Assembly: GCA_947174365.1 (NCBI GenBank) | Contig: CAMWIR010000012.1 | Location: 1 to 36,153, forward strand | DNA: 36,153 bases | From: an uncultured Ruminococcus sp. | Lineage (GTDB): Bacteria > Bacillota > Clostridia > Oscillospirales > Ruminococcaceae | Reading direction: 5' to 3' | In this document: piece by piece, positions 10,002 through 19,950 of the stretch | Layout of the letters: every line of letters begins with the position of its first letter | How positions within the stretch are numbered: the stretch's first letter is position 1 | Translations under genes and position numbers: made by a program | Notes under the pieces: model-generated | The model's database searches: none | The model's input: only the letters and a program-made list of their open reading frames with translations | What the model was told of the DNA's origin: nothing

Positions 10002-10349
10002 TCAGCTCAGCCGCTGTGCAATTATCCAGTCCATTAAGCTCAGAAGCAGTTTTAATTGTTCCGAGGTCATGTTATCCGCTTTTGAGATCATCAGCTTTTT
10101 AAGGTCGGTGTGGGCATCCTTTTTTGCAGCGCCCAGAAGCAGCTGGTCGGGGGTGGTGTCCAAGGCGTCGCAGAGCTTCATAAGCACCTCTACGCTGAGC
10201 ACCGAGGTGGCTCGCTCAATATTGGATAGGTATTTGTCGGAAAGCCCCGCAGCCTCGTTTACGTCCGCTTGCTTGAGTCCCAGCTCTCTGCGGCGGGCGG
10301 CTATTCTCCGTCCAAGTTCTTTGTAATCCATTGATACACGTCCTTTCAT
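10002..10349 (-). CDS. XRE-family HTH transcriptional regulator
   Basis: YKELGRRIAARRRELGLKQADVNEAAGLSDKYLSNIERATSVLSVEVLMKLCDALDTTPDQLL, a canonical HTH_3 pattern. Confidence 0.92.
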   Translation of the reverse strand: MKGRVSMDYKELGRRIAARRRELGLKQADVNEAAGLSDKYLSNIERATSVLSVEVLMKLCDALDTTPDQLLLGAAKKDAHTDLKKLMISKADNMTSEQLKLLLSLMDWIIAQRLS

Positions 10350-10363
10350 AAATTTTCCAAAAA

Positions 10364-10387
10364 ATTCGACTTATAGTGGGAGTGATT
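10364..10387. promoter_or_regulatory. Candidate operator upstream of the XRE gene
   Basis: ATTCGACTTATAGTGGGAGTGATT; 18/24 positions match 10619-10642. Confidence 0.4.
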
Positions 10388-10583
10388 TTTCTTGATTTAT
10401 ACCATTCACCTTTTGGTATACTTTGATTTTACCGCGATTTTGGATAATTTTAACAAAATGAGATTGTAAAATTTCCGTGAATTGTAGCTTGAAAAATACT
10501 CAAAAAACGCCTAAACAAAGGCGTTTCTTTAATTTTATATTTGAGGCATTGAAAAGCGAACCTACCAAAAAGTGAAAAATCAC

Positions 10584-10612
10584 TTGACAAAATACTTTTT
10601 TCGAGTTATAAT
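10584..10612 (+). promoter_or_regulatory. Sigma-70-type promoter for the surface protein gene
   Basis: TTGACA (10584-10589), 17 nt spacer, TATAAT (10607-10612). Confidence 0.8.
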
Positions 10613-10618
10613 ATGAAT

Positions 10619-10642
10619 AATCACTTTATAGTATGAGTGATT
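10619..10642. promoter_or_regulatory. Candidate operator at the promoter start region
   Basis: AATCACTttatagtatgAGTGATT, a perfect 7 bp inverted repeat just downstream of the -10 box. Confidence 0.5.
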
Positions 10643-10741
10643 AAAGGGAATCTATGCGAAAAAAGGAGCAAAAGAAAAGAGCAAAGTCCCGAAAGTCCGA
10701 TATGCTCGGACAAAAGATTACTCGAAAAGGAGAAATGTACA

Positions 10742-13552
10742 ATGAAAACAAAAAGAACTATGAAAAGCATTGCGGCGGCGGCGCTGGCATTGTCGCTTGT
10801 CGCCGTGCCTGCCGCGCAGAATGCTGTGCTGACAAGCGGCTTCAGCTTCGGTATTCTGGCGAATGCGGAGGCTCAACAGGTATCTGACGAAGCCGATCTC
10901 AGAAGCGCTATTGCAGCCGGCGGCGAAATAAAGGTGACGGGCACGGTCACGCTTTCAAGCAAACTCACCATTGACAGCAAAAATGTAACCATTGATTTGT
11001 CGGAAGGTGAAATTACCGCCAATGGCGCATTCGGTTCTATGATAAGCATTACAGGTACTTCCGAGGTTACTGTAAACGGCGGTACCTTGAACGGCGGCAA
11101 TAGGGATCATTATGTTATTGCCACCACAAACGGCACAAACGTTACATTATCCGGTGTGACCGTTGTTAATAATTCCGGTGCAGGAAATCAGGGTGACGCT
11201 TTCACCAAGCACTCTATCATTGACAATTACGGCACAATGGTTCTTGACGGCACAAATGTTACAAGCGAGGGCAATGCTGCTGCTGTAAAGTGCAATGAAA
11301 ATTCAACCACTACTATCAAGGGCGGAAGCCAGATAACGGGCAAAAACCTTGGCTTGGGTGCATACGGTGATGTTACGCTGGAGGGCGGCGCTAAGGTTTC
11401 CGCAGATGACGGCAAGGCTATCAATGCTTTCTCTTACATAAGCAATGCAGAGGGGGCAACAGCACCCATAACCCTTACTGTCAAGGATGCCGAGGTTGAC
11501 GGCGCTATTGCATATGGCGTATTCGGTGCAGACAAGGCAGATGACAAAGTTCCTGCAATAGAAATCGGCGCAGAGGCAACACTTATAAATGCCAATATTG
11601 CAGCCGACGGCAGAGATGCCAACACTGTTACCGGTATTGAAAACACCGCCGTGACCATTGACCCTGCCGCTAAGATCACGCTGGCTGAGGGCGTGGAATT
11701 GCCTGAGGATACAGCATTTGCAAAGGGTCTTGAAAGTGTTGATGTTGCCAGGGTGACAATAGACGGTGAAGAGAAAACCGTTATCGGCGGTGCGCTTACC
11801 GAGGCTTTGGATAACGCTGAAGGGGAGGTTTCGGTTGAAGTAATAAACGCACCCAACGGTATTACGGTTCCCGAGGGTGTTACCGTAACCAACAGCACAG
11901 GCGGGGATATTGTTGTAAATGATGTTGAGGTCAAGGCTGACAGCGACCCTGTAACAGCTGTTGATCCTGCCGTTCCCGCTAACAGTTTTACAGCTGTAGC
12001 GAAAGTGGAAGCGACCTGTGTTGAGGACGGTTGCGATGCGCACTACAAATTAAAGAGTGACAGCAATACCGAATATACAAAGTATATACTTGTTGATGAC
12101 GTTTACACTATAGCAGACGAAAGTGACCTTGTTATTTCCAAGGATACTGCCGACCATGTCTATGCGGGACAGCCGGTTGAATATACATGGAGCGAGAATT
12201 CGGACGGCACAAAGGTCTGCACGGCAACGATTACTTGTGCAAATTCCAACGGACATACCCTTAACATTCCCGCATACGGCATAGAGGTTATAACCAAGCC
12301 CGCCACAACCGAGGAAGAGGGTTCAAAATATTACAAGGCAACCTTTACCGTACCCGAAGGCGTTACAGGTGTAACACTTACCGACCAGACAACCGACCCC
12401 GAGGCAATTGCCAAGCTGCCTATAACCGAGGCAGAAAAGACAGAGGCAATAAAAACCGCTGTTGCAGCAGCTTTGAACGGTCTTACCGTTACCAATGCAA
12501 CTACAAAGGCAGATGTTGAAACGGCTGTTAATGCAGCTGTTGCAAAGACGGGCATTACCGATATCAGCGTGACGACCGCATTTACAATCACTCTTGCGAC
12601 CGAAGAATCAGCAGGAACTGCACAGGCAGTTGTTACCGTTGGCACCGAACAGGTAAAGCACGATTACTCTATCGCAAAGCTTCCTGCTCTTACGCCTGAG
12701 CCCAATCCTACACCCGAGCCCACACCTGAGCCCGAGCCCACACCGGTGGTTAAAACCGACGCAGAAAAGCTTGCAGAGGTTAAAAAGGCATTAGACGGTA
12801 TTACCGTTACATCCGAATTGAAATTCAGCGAAACCGATAACGGAAATGAAATAATCAAGATCATAAACATTGTGCTTGACAAGGCTTACGATTCGGATGT
12901 TAGAGCTACAGCCGTAAGCTACGGCGAACCCGATTCCGACAATCAGGTAAAATACACCGTTACGTTAAAACTCGGTGATGTTACCGATACCATGGAAATG
13001 ATCTTTAAATTTGCAGCCGAGGAAAAGCCTGCGCCCACTCCTGCGCCCGCACCCGTTGTTACTTACTACACCGTAGGCTTTACAGGCGATTACACAGGCA
13101 GCGGAATCACCGTATCAAGCTACAGAAATACGGCAGGCTCGGTTGTTACCGTTAATGTTCCCGTCGGCTATGAGGTTTCGGTTATTTCCGGCGGCAGCAG
13201 GATAGCTGCTTTCAGCGACGGCACAGGCACATTCACTATGCCCTCAGGAAATGTTACTCTTAATGTAACAAGCTATCTCGGCGCACTGACCTCCGGCTAC
13301 AAGAATGCTTACATCTACTCTTATGACAGCGGCATGAACCACATCAAGACCAACTCCGTAAGAGGCGGTATGACATCTTCCGAGGGCGAGGTTACTGTTA
13401 AGCTGGGCAGCGAGTATGCAGGCAAGTCAGTAACCCTGTACAACGGCAGAAAATCCACCTCCTCCAAGGTCGATGAGGCTGTTCTCGACAGCAAGGGACA
13501 GGCTGCTTTCACCGTTAAGAGCGGCAAGAACTACACTCTGGTAGTTGAATAA
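10742..13552 (+). CDS. Large secreted surface protein with beta-helix-like N-terminus and Pro/Glu-rich linkers
   Basis: Signal peptide MKTKRTMKSIAAAALALSLVAVPAAQNA; beta-helix-like LTIDSKNVTIDLSEGEITANG...VTVNGGTLNGG; linkers PEPNPTPEPTPEPEPTP and PAPTPAPAP; RBS aaaggag before the ATG at 10742; the ORF track begins at 10637. Confidence 0.85.
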   Translation: MKTKRTMKSIAAAALALSLVAVPAAQNAVLTSGFSFGILANAEAQQVSDEADLRSAIAAGGEIKVTGTVTLSSKLTIDSKNVTIDLSEGEITANGAFGSMISITGTSEVTVNGGTLNGGNRDHYVIATTNGTNVTLSGVTVVNNSGAGNQGDAFTKHSIIDNYGTMVLDGTNVTSEGNAAAVKCNENSTTTIKGGSQITGKNLGLGAYGDVTLEGGAKVSADDGKAINAFSYISNAEGATAPITLTVKDAEVDGAIAYGVFGADKADDKVPAIEIGAEATLINANIAADGRDANTVTGIENTAVTIDPAAKITLAEGVELPEDTAFAKGLESVDVARVTIDGEEKTVIGGALTEALDNAEGEVSVEVINAPNGITVPEGVTVTNSTGGDIVVNDVEVKADSDPVTAVDPAVPANSFTAVAKVEATCVEDGCDAHYKLKSDSNTEYTKYILVDDVYTIADESDLVISKDTADHVYAGQPVEYTWSENSDGTKVCTATITCANSNGHTLNIPAYGIEVITKPATTEEEGSKYYKATFTVPEGVTGVTLTDQTTDPEAIAKLPITEAEKTEAIKTAVAAALNGLTVTNATTKADVETAVNAAVAKTGITDISVTTAFTITLATEESAGTAQAVVTVGTEQVKHDYSIAKLPALTPEPNPTPEPTPEPEPTPVVKTDAEKLAEVKKALDGITVTSELKFSETDNGNEIIKIINIVLDKAYDSDVRATAVSYGEPDSDNQVKYTVTLKLGDVTDTMEMIFKFAAEEKPAPTPAPAPVVTYYTVGFTGDYTGSGITVSSYRNTAGSVVTVNVPVGYEVSVISGGSRIAAFSDGTGTFTMPSGNVTLNVTSYLGALTSGYKNAYIYSYDSGMNHIKTNSVRGGMTSSEGEVTVKLGSEYAGKSVTLYNGRKSTSSKVDEAVLDSKGQAAFTVKSGKNYTLVVE

Positions 13553-13589
13553 TTCAAGCTTATATCTAATATTCGTTATAGCGTTATTG

Positions 13590-13616
13590 CCCCCGACCGT
13601 CTGCACCGGCCGGGGG
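13590..13616 (+). terminator. Rho-independent terminator
   Basis: CCCCCGACCG tctgcac CGGCCGGGGG (one mismatch) followed by aattttt. Confidence 0.85.
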
Positions 13617-13724
13617 AATTTTTGCTGTTAGAGGCAAGAGGCAAGAATTTTTTTATTGTACTTGAATTTATTTGAGGAATGTGGTATACTTGTTTTAGAA
13701 AAACGCAAAGGGAGGTCGATTATT

Positions 13725-14291
13725 ATGGCAGTACCCGAAGAACGCAGATACACGGCCGAGGAATTTTATGCTTTGGCAGGGGAAGAGCGGTGCGAGCTTA
13801 TTGACGGATATATTGTTGATATGTCTCCGTCGCCGAATTTTATTCATCAGGAAATTTCGGCGCAAATGCACACGGATATTATGAACTTTATCCGTTCTCA
13901 AAAGGGCAAATGCAAGGCTCTTGCTACTTTTGATGTACATTTGAATGATAATACGGTGGTCGAGCCGGATTTGTTTGTTGCCTGTGACCCGGATAAATTT
14001 GACAGCAAGCAGCACCTTGGCACGCCCGACTGGGTGATCGAGATCGTGTCGCCGGGATATGTTTCAAAGGATTATATCAAGAAAGCGGGGCTGTACAAGG
14101 ATCACGGGGCAAGGGAATACTGGATAGTTGACCCGAGAATAAATAAGGTCACGGTATATATTTGGGACAATGGGCTTGATGAATGCTTCCTTTATACCTT
14201 TACCGACAAAATCCCCGTGCATATTTTTAAAGACAAGACCCCGCCTTTGGAAATATGTATTGCAGATTATACGGAAAGCCTTGAAAAATAA
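13725..14291 (+). CDS. Uma2 family endonuclease-like protein (DUF820)
   Basis: YTAEEFYALAGEERCELIDGYIVDMSPSPNFIHQEIS...VVEPDLFVACDPDKFDSKQHLGTPDWVIEIVSPG...REYWIVDP; RBS gggaggt before the ATG at 13725. Confidence 0.88.
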   Translation: MAVPEERRYTAEEFYALAGEERCELIDGYIVDMSPSPNFIHQEISAQMHTDIMNFIRSQKGKCKALATFDVHLNDNTVVEPDLFVACDPDKFDSKQHLGTPDWVIEIVSPGYVSKDYIKKAGLYKDHGAREYWIVDPRINKVTVYIWDNGLDECFLYTFTDKIPVHIFKDKTPPLEICIADYTESLEK

Positions 14292-14298
14292 TTTTTCC

Positions 14299-14353
14299 CC
14301 TGCCCGTGGACAATATGTCCGATGTATTGTCGGACATATTGTCCACGGGCAGG
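14299..14353 (+). terminator. Terminator with a 24 bp perfect stem
   Basis: CCTGCCCGTGGACAATATGTCCGA / TCGGACATATTGTCCACGGGCAGG with 7 nt loop, followed by TTTTTTT. Confidence 0.88.
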
Positions 14354-14464
14354 TTTTTTTACGGTGGGCACGGGAATTATACGGAATATTTGATTAAATA
14401 TACACATATATCGCTTAAAAAGTGAATATTTAAAGAAAAAATGTGAAAATATGCAAAAAAGGTA

Positions 14465-14492
14465 TTGACTTTTGGGAGAAAGGGTGTATAAT
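14465..14492 (+). promoter_or_regulatory. Putative argG promoter
   Basis: TTGACT (14465-14470), 16 nt spacer, TATAAT (14487-14492). Confidence 0.6.
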
Positions 14493-14539
14493 TAAAAATA
14501 TACCAATTTATTGATTGAAATTTTACGGAGGTTTTTGCA

Positions 14540-15772
14540 ATGGCTGTCAATAAGGAAAATATCAAAAAAGTCGTTCTGGCGTACTCGGGAGGTCTGGACA
14601 CCTCGATAATCATTCCCTGGCTGAAGGAAAATTACAATAACTGCGAGGTTATTGCGGTTTCCGCAGACGTGGGACAGGGTACGGAGCTGGACGGACTGGA
14701 GGAAAAGGCAAAGAAAACAGGCGCTTCCAAGCTTTACATCGAGGATCTGAAAGAGGAATTCATTCAGGATTATGTTTACCCCACCGTACAGGCAGGGGCA
14801 GTTTACGAGGGCAAGTATTTGCTGGGAACTTCCTTTGCCCGCCCCATTATTGCCAAGAGAATTGCGGAGATCGCCATTAAAGAGGGCGCTGACGCTATCT
14901 GCCACGGCTGCACGGGCAAGGGCAACGACCAGGTTCGCTTTGAGCTGGCTATAAAGGCATTTGCGCCCGATATGGCCATAATCGCTCCCTGGCGTGAATG
15001 GACGATAAAGTCCAGAGATGAAGAAATAGATTACGCCGAGGCTCATGACATTCCTTTGAAAATTACCCGTGAGACCAACTATTCCAAGGATAAGAACATC
15101 TGGCATTTATCCCATGAGGGACTTGATCTGGAGGATCCCGCCAACGAGCCTCAGTACAATAAAGAGGGCTTTTTGGAGCTGGGCGTATCTCCCGAGAAAG
15201 CTCCCGACAAAGCAACATATGTTACCATTCACTTTGAAAAGGGCGTTCCTACCGCATTGGACGGCAAGACTATGAACGGCGTGGAATTGGTGAGCGCTCT
15301 TAACAAGCTGGGCGGCGAGAACGGCATAGGGCTTGTTGACCTGGTGGAGAACCGTCTTGTGGGCATGAAGTCCAGAGGTGTTTACGAGACCCCCGGCGGC
15401 AGCATTCTTTACAAGGCTCATGAGGCTTTGGAGACAATTTGTCTCGACAAGGAGACTGCACGTATCAAGTCCTATCTTTCCATAAAGTTTGCGGACATTG
15501 TTTACAACGGTCAGTGGTTCACTCCTCTGCGCGAGGCGCTTACCGCTTTTGTGAGCAAGACTCAGGAGACCGTTACAGGCGACGTTAAGCTGAAGCTCTA
15601 TAAGGGCAATATCATCAATGCGGGGATCACCTCTCCCTACACTCTTTATGATGAAGAGGTCGCAACCTTTGACGAGGATCATGTTTACAATCAGTCGGAC
15701 GCAGGCGGATTTATCAACATCTTCGGCTTGCCCATTCATGTAAAGGCAAAGCTCGATCAGAAAAGAAAATAA
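14540..15772 (+). CDS. argG: Argininosuccinate synthase
   Basis: [24 protein letters not shown]-loop and [18 protein letters not shown] cggagg. Confidence 0.98.
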   Translation: MAVNKENIKKVVLAYSGGLDTSIIIPWLKENYNNCEVIAVSADVGQGTELDGLEEKAKKTGASKLYIEDLKEEFIQDYVYPTVQAGAVYEGKYLLGTSFARPIIAKRIAEIAIKEGADAICHGCTGKGNDQVRFELAIKAFAPDMAIIAPWREWTIKSRDEEIDYAEAHDIPLKITRETNYSKDKNIWHLSHEGLDLEDPANEPQYNKEGFLELGVSPEKAPDKATYVTIHFEKGVPTALDGKTMNGVELVSALNKLGGENGIGLVDLVENRLVGMKSRGVYETPGGSILYKAHEALETICLDKETARIKSYLSIKFADIVYNGQWFTPLREALTAFVSKTQETVTGDVKLKLYKGNIINAGITSPYTLYDEEVATFDEDHVYNQSDAGGFINIFGLPIHVKAKLDQKRK

Positions 15773-15832
15773 TTACGTAAAACACAAAATCACAGACCGC
15801 TTTATACGGCATAAGCTATGTCTTTGATCAAT

Positions 15833-15868
15833 GGCAGGGAACAAGGGCGTTTCTCTTGTTTCTTGCCT
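15833..15868. repeat. Copy of dispersed GGCAAGAAACAAG-type inverted repeat
   Basis: ggcagggaacaag ... cttgtttcttgcc. Confidence 0.5.
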
Positions 15869-15937
15869 ATTGATATTTTATTCAAATACGGCAATAATAA
15901 AAATGCGGCAAAAAAATTGCCTGCAAATTTTAAGCTT

Positions 15938-16035
15938 AATTGACAATTAATGATTAATATTTAATAAGCTTACGAGATCGGTGCAGTCATTATTAACTAT
16001 TAACTATTAATTATTAATTATTGATTAAATATTAA
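15938..16035. repeat. AT-rich TTAATTATTAAC-type repeat region
   Basis: ttaattgacaattaatgattaatatttaat ... attaactattaactattaattattaattattgattaaatatta. Confidence 0.6.
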
Positions 16036-16048
16036 GGATGGTCGAAAT

Positions 16049-16639
16049 ATGTTAAGAACAAAGAAAATAATTCTTGCGGCAATTGTTATGATGATGTCCC
16101 TCACAATATTCACAGGCTGCGTCAGGGGAGAGGATAAAACAAAATATCTGCACCTTAAAACCGATATTGTCGGGGCGTGGTGCGATGAGGCAGGTCCGGA
16201 AGAGGTGGAGACGCAGGCAGGCACAGCTCACAGATTTTATGAATTTACAGAGGACGGGGCTGTTTTTTACTACTTTGCCTATGATGATATAGGTGCGGCA
16301 TACACCGAGAGCAGCTACACCATTGACGGAAATATTTTTGACAGCGAGGGCAGCAAGTGCAGGATAAATGTGGAGAACGATATTCTCACCATGACCTTTA
16401 ACGAGGGCTCGTCAAGATACAGACGTGTGGGAGCGGCAGAGCTGCTGGAGTATTCGGTCTACGCTCAGGGCAAGGCGCTTTTTGCTGAGCAGGAACCGCT
16501 TATTATGGCTAAGCAGGGCGTTGGCGATGATGTCGGCACTGAGGAAGCGGACGAAATGACCGATGCGTCTGATGTTTCTGACGTTTCTGATATGACCGAT
16601 AATTCCGAAGTCGGGACGGAAGATGAGGCAGAGGAATAA
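16049..16639 (+). CDS. Putative lipoprotein
   Basis: Signal peptide plus lipobox MLRTKKIILAAIVMMMSLTIFTGC; acidic low-complexity C-terminus DASDVSDVSDMTDNSEVGTEDEAEE. Confidence 0.75.
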   Translation: MLRTKKIILAAIVMMMSLTIFTGCVRGEDKTKYLHLKTDIVGAWCDEAGPEEVETQAGTAHRFYEFTEDGAVFYYFAYDDIGAAYTESSYTIDGNIFDSEGSKCRINVENDILTMTFNEGSSRYRRVGAAELLEYSVYAQGKALFAEQEPLIMAKQGVGDDVGTEEADEMTDASDVSDVSDMTDNSEVGTEDEAEE

Positions 16640-16737
16640 TTTTATCCGAAAAAAATTTATACAAAACGCAGGAACTTTCAAGAGGACGGATAATTATACC
16701 TCTTGATTTCCTGTTCTGTCAAGGAGGGCGCTTTAAC

Positions 16738-18126
16738 ATGGCTATGATGTGGGCAGGGAGATTTTCCAAGGAAGTCGATTCAAGGGTTAATGACTTTAAC
16801 TCATCTATTTCCTTTGATTGCAGAATGTACAGGCATGATATTGCAGGGTCGATCGCTCATGCAACAATGCTGGGGGAACAGGGGATAATTGAGAAGAGCG
16901 AGAGCGAAAAAATTATAGAAGGGCTAAAGGGCATTCTTGCCGACCTTGACAGCGGCGCTCTGGAGTTTGACCCCAATGCGGAGGATATTCATATGTTCGT
17001 GGAGCAGGTGCTGACCGAGCGGATAGGAGATTCGGGAAAGCGTTTGCACACATCAAGAAGCCGCAACGATCAGGTTGCTCTTGACCTGCGGCTGTACCTC
17101 AAAGATAAGTGCAATGATCTGTCGAAGATCATTTTTGAACTTATCGAGGCAATAATCACCACTGCTCAGGAGCACTATGACACCATAATGCCCGGGTACA
17201 CCCATTTGCAGCGGGCGCAGCCTGTGACCTTTGCTCATCACATTATGGCATATGCGTGGATGCTGACGAGGGACTTGGGGAGGCTCCGGGACTGCAAAAA
17301 GCGTATGGACTATTCCCCTTTAGGCTCATGCGCACTGGCGGGGACTACTTATCCCATTAACAGAAAGCGGACGGCGGAGCTGCTTAATATGGGCGGCGTT
17401 ATGGCAAACAGCCTGGACGGGGTTTCCGACAGGGACTATTGCATAGAGCTTGCTTCGGCGTTGTCTATACTTATGATGCACCTTTCGAGATTTTCCGAGG
17501 AAATAATCATGTGGTGCAGTTGGGAGTTTAAATTTGTGGAGCTGGACGACGCATATTCCACAGGCTCGTCCATTATGCCCCAGAAGAAAAACCCCGATGT
17601 TACGGAGCTTATCAGGGGAAAAACGGGACGGGTCTACGGCGACCTTATGACCCTTTTATCCATGATGAAAAATCTGCCCCTTGCCTACAATAAAGATATG
17701 CAGGAGGACAAGGAGGCTATATTTGACGTAATTGACACGGTGGAGCTTTGCATAACCACCTTTACGCCCATGTTCAAGACCATGACGGTGCTTAAAGAAA
17801 ATATGAGAAAGGCAGCGGCAAAGGGCTTTATCAATGCTACCGACTGTGCGGATTATCTGGTAAAGAAAGGTTTGCCTTTCAGAGATGCTTACAAGATCAC
17901 AGGCACACTTGTTGCACGGTGCATTGACCTTGGCACGACCTTAGAGGAGCTTGACATAAAGGAATACAAGCGGCTTTGCGACAAGTTTGACGAGGACGTT
18001 TACAAGGCTATCAGCCTCGACGCCTGCGTTAATCAGCGGTGCAGCGAGGGCGGTCCCGCTCCGGAGGCTGTGGCGGTTCAGGTGGAGCAGCTTAAAGCTA
18101 TACTCAGACAATACGATTTTGACTGA
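16738..18126 (+). CDS. argH: Argininosuccinate lyase
   Basis: MWAGRFSKEVD, HTSRSRNDQVALDLRLY and GSSIMPQKKNPDVTELIRGK signature. Confidence 0.98.
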   Translation: MAMMWAGRFSKEVDSRVNDFNSSISFDCRMYRHDIAGSIAHATMLGEQGIIEKSESEKIIEGLKGILADLDSGALEFDPNAEDIHMFVEQVLTERIGDSGKRLHTSRSRNDQVALDLRLYLKDKCNDLSKIIFELIEAIITTAQEHYDTIMPGYTHLQRAQPVTFAHHIMAYAWMLTRDLGRLRDCKKRMDYSPLGSCALAGTTYPINRKRTAELLNMGGVMANSLDGVSDRDYCIELASALSILMMHLSRFSEEIIMWCSWEFKFVELDDAYSTGSSIMPQKKNPDVTELIRGKTGRVYGDLMTLLSMMKNLPLAYNKDMQEDKEAIFDVIDTVELCITTFTPMFKTMTVLKENMRKAAAKGFINATDCADYLVKKGLPFRDAYKITGTLVARCIDLGTTLEELDIKEYKRLCDKFDEDVYKAISLDACVNQRCSEGGPAPEAVAVQVEQLKAILRQYDFD

Positions 18127-18155
18127 TCATTAAAGATGAAAGGGTAGAGGAAACA

Positions 18156-19100
18156 ATGTCATACAAAATTTTTATAGACGGCAAAGAGGGCACTACGGGC
18201 CTGAAGATCGCAGAAAGATTTGCAGGACGGAGCGACATTGAGCTGCTGGAAATTTCCGAGGAAAAGCGCAAGGACACGGCAGAGCGGAAAAAGCTTATAA
18301 ATGCTTCGGATTTCACTTTCCTGTGCCTGCCCGATGAGGCGGCAAGGGAGGCTGTGACACTGGCGGAGGGGAATGTGCGGATAATAGACGCTTCCACTGC
18401 CCACAGAACAAATCCCGACTGGGCGTACGGGTTTCCCGAATTATCAAAGGAGCTGCGGAAGAAGATAGAAGGGTCGGCGAGAGTTGCTGTGCCGGGGTGC
18501 TATGCAAGCGGGTTCAACGCTTTGATGTATCCCATGGTATTGTCGCGAATTATCGCACCTTATCACCCGGTAGTATGCCATGCGGTATCGGGCTACAGCG
18601 GCGGCGGCAAAAAGCTTATTGCAAGGTATGAGGACGGGAACCGGGACAAGGCATATGACGGCGTCAGAATGTACTCCATGGGCAAGACTCACAAGCACAT
18701 CAAGGAAATGATGGCAATTTCGGGGCTTTCCTATCCTCCCGTGTTCTGTCCTGTGACGGCGGATTTTTACAGCGGCATGACAGTGACCGTGCCCATTCAG
18801 CTGCGCACTATGGCGAGAAAAGCCACTCCCAAGGATATGTGGGAGATGTTCTGCGAGCATTACAAGGGGCAGAGATTCGTTAAGGTAATGCCCTTTAATG
18901 CGGACGGCTGCCCCGAAGCAAACGAGCTTTATTCCAATGCCCTTGCGGATACGAATATGTTGGAGATATTTGTTTACGGCACGGACGACCACGCACTGCT
19001 TATTGCCCGTCTTGACAATCTTGGCAAGGGCGCTTCGGGAGCGGCTGTCCAGTGCATGAACATAATGATGGGGATAGACGAGGGAACGGGGCTGGAGTGA
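18156..19100 (+). CDS. argC: N-acetyl-gamma-glutamyl-phosphate reductase
   Basis: IFIDGKEGTTGLKIAERF and VAVPGCYASGFNALMYP active-site cysteine region. Confidence 0.95.
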   Translation: MSYKIFIDGKEGTTGLKIAERFAGRSDIELLEISEEKRKDTAERKKLINASDFTFLCLPDEAAREAVTLAEGNVRIIDASTAHRTNPDWAYGFPELSKELRKKIEGSARVAVPGCYASGFNALMYPMVLSRIIAPYHPVVCHAVSGYSGGGKKLIARYEDGNRDKAYDGVRMYSMGKTHKHIKEMMAISGLSYPPVFCPVTADFYSGMTVTVPIQLRTMARKATPKDMWEMFCEHYKGQRFVKVMPFNADGCPEANELYSNALADTNMLEIFVYGTDDHALLIARLDNLGKGASGAAVQCMNIMMGIDEGTGLE

Positions 19101-19104
19101 TAAT

Positions 19105-19815
19105 ATGCAGTTTTATCAATGCGGAGAATTAAGGGTCGAAAACGAGGATAATGATATAGTCACATATTATCGTGACGAAGAATGTCCCTGCTGCGAAAAA
19201 AGCATTTATTCCTGCGACATTGAAAAGGGAACCGAAAGCATGGTATTTTTCATGCGGGATAACACAAAGCGGCACATTGAAAGGAAAATGCGCAAAAACA
19301 GCCGTACAAAGGAATATACCCCCCTTTGCACCATTTATAACCTACAGTACGGTATTGCAATTTCCCATGACGGCAGCAGATTTTTTACCTCACGGTGGGA
19401 GGGCGGGGTTTACTGCTTTGACAGCAGCGATTTTACCGAGGTTTGGAAAAATACAATGGGCAGGGTCACAAAGATATATACCGTGAAAAACGGCGGTCGG
19501 ATATTCTGTGAACGTGACGGCTTCGGGCTTATGACCCTTGATATTTCCGACGGCAGAGAGATCGGAAAAATGCCCGGCGCAAGATGTGAGACTTACCGCA
19601 TTGACGAGGATACGTTCATAATGGGGGAAAAAAGAGGGTATTATTACATATTCCGTTTTGAAGATCTTTCGGAGGTTTGCCGTATAAAAAAATCGGCAGT
19701 ACTTAACTCGGATAAATGGATGATAAGAAACGTTTCGCAAAAGGACAGCATTCTTTATTTTGACTGCTTTGTGAATTGCGGCGAGGCAAAGATATTTGAG
19801 TATGCCTTGAAATAA
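19105..19815 (+). CDS. Hypothetical beta-propeller-like protein
   Basis: 236 aa; repeated blade-like segments (ISHDGSRFFTSRWEGGVYCFDSSDFTEVWKNTMGRV...FGLMTLDISDGREIG). Confidence 0.55.
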   Translation: MQFYQCGELRVENEDNDIVTYYRDEECPCCEKSIYSCDIEKGTESMVFFMRDNTKRHIERKMRKNSRTKEYTPLCTIYNLQYGIAISHDGSRFFTSRWEGGVYCFDSSDFTEVWKNTMGRVTKIYTVKNGGRIFCERDGFGLMTLDISDGREIGKMPGARCETYRIDEDTFIMGEKRGYYYIFRFEDLSEVCRIKKSAVLNSDKWMIRNVSQKDSILYFDCFVNCGEAKIFEYALK

Positions 19816-19950
19816 GTGTGCGTGAAATATGCGCCCAGGGGAATGCTTTTTTCAGCCCATACTTACCTTTAACAGCGATATTCCCAAGCTTGCTGCATTG
19901 CAATTTTATTGATATATACAGCGCTCTGCATTTCAGAAAGGGTGATAATT

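Noticed and set aside
11303-12882. Several minus-strand ORFs opposite the surface protein gene
   Set aside because: Ser/Thr/Val-rich translations mirror the repetitive sense codons; no RBS or domain, and the sense gene has a signal peptide and promoter
15938-16035. TTAACTATTAAC tandem AT-rich repeats considered as an origin or iteron array
   Set aside because: Degenerate low-complexity AT-rich sequence, no replication gene nearby, and located between argG and a lipoprotein gene
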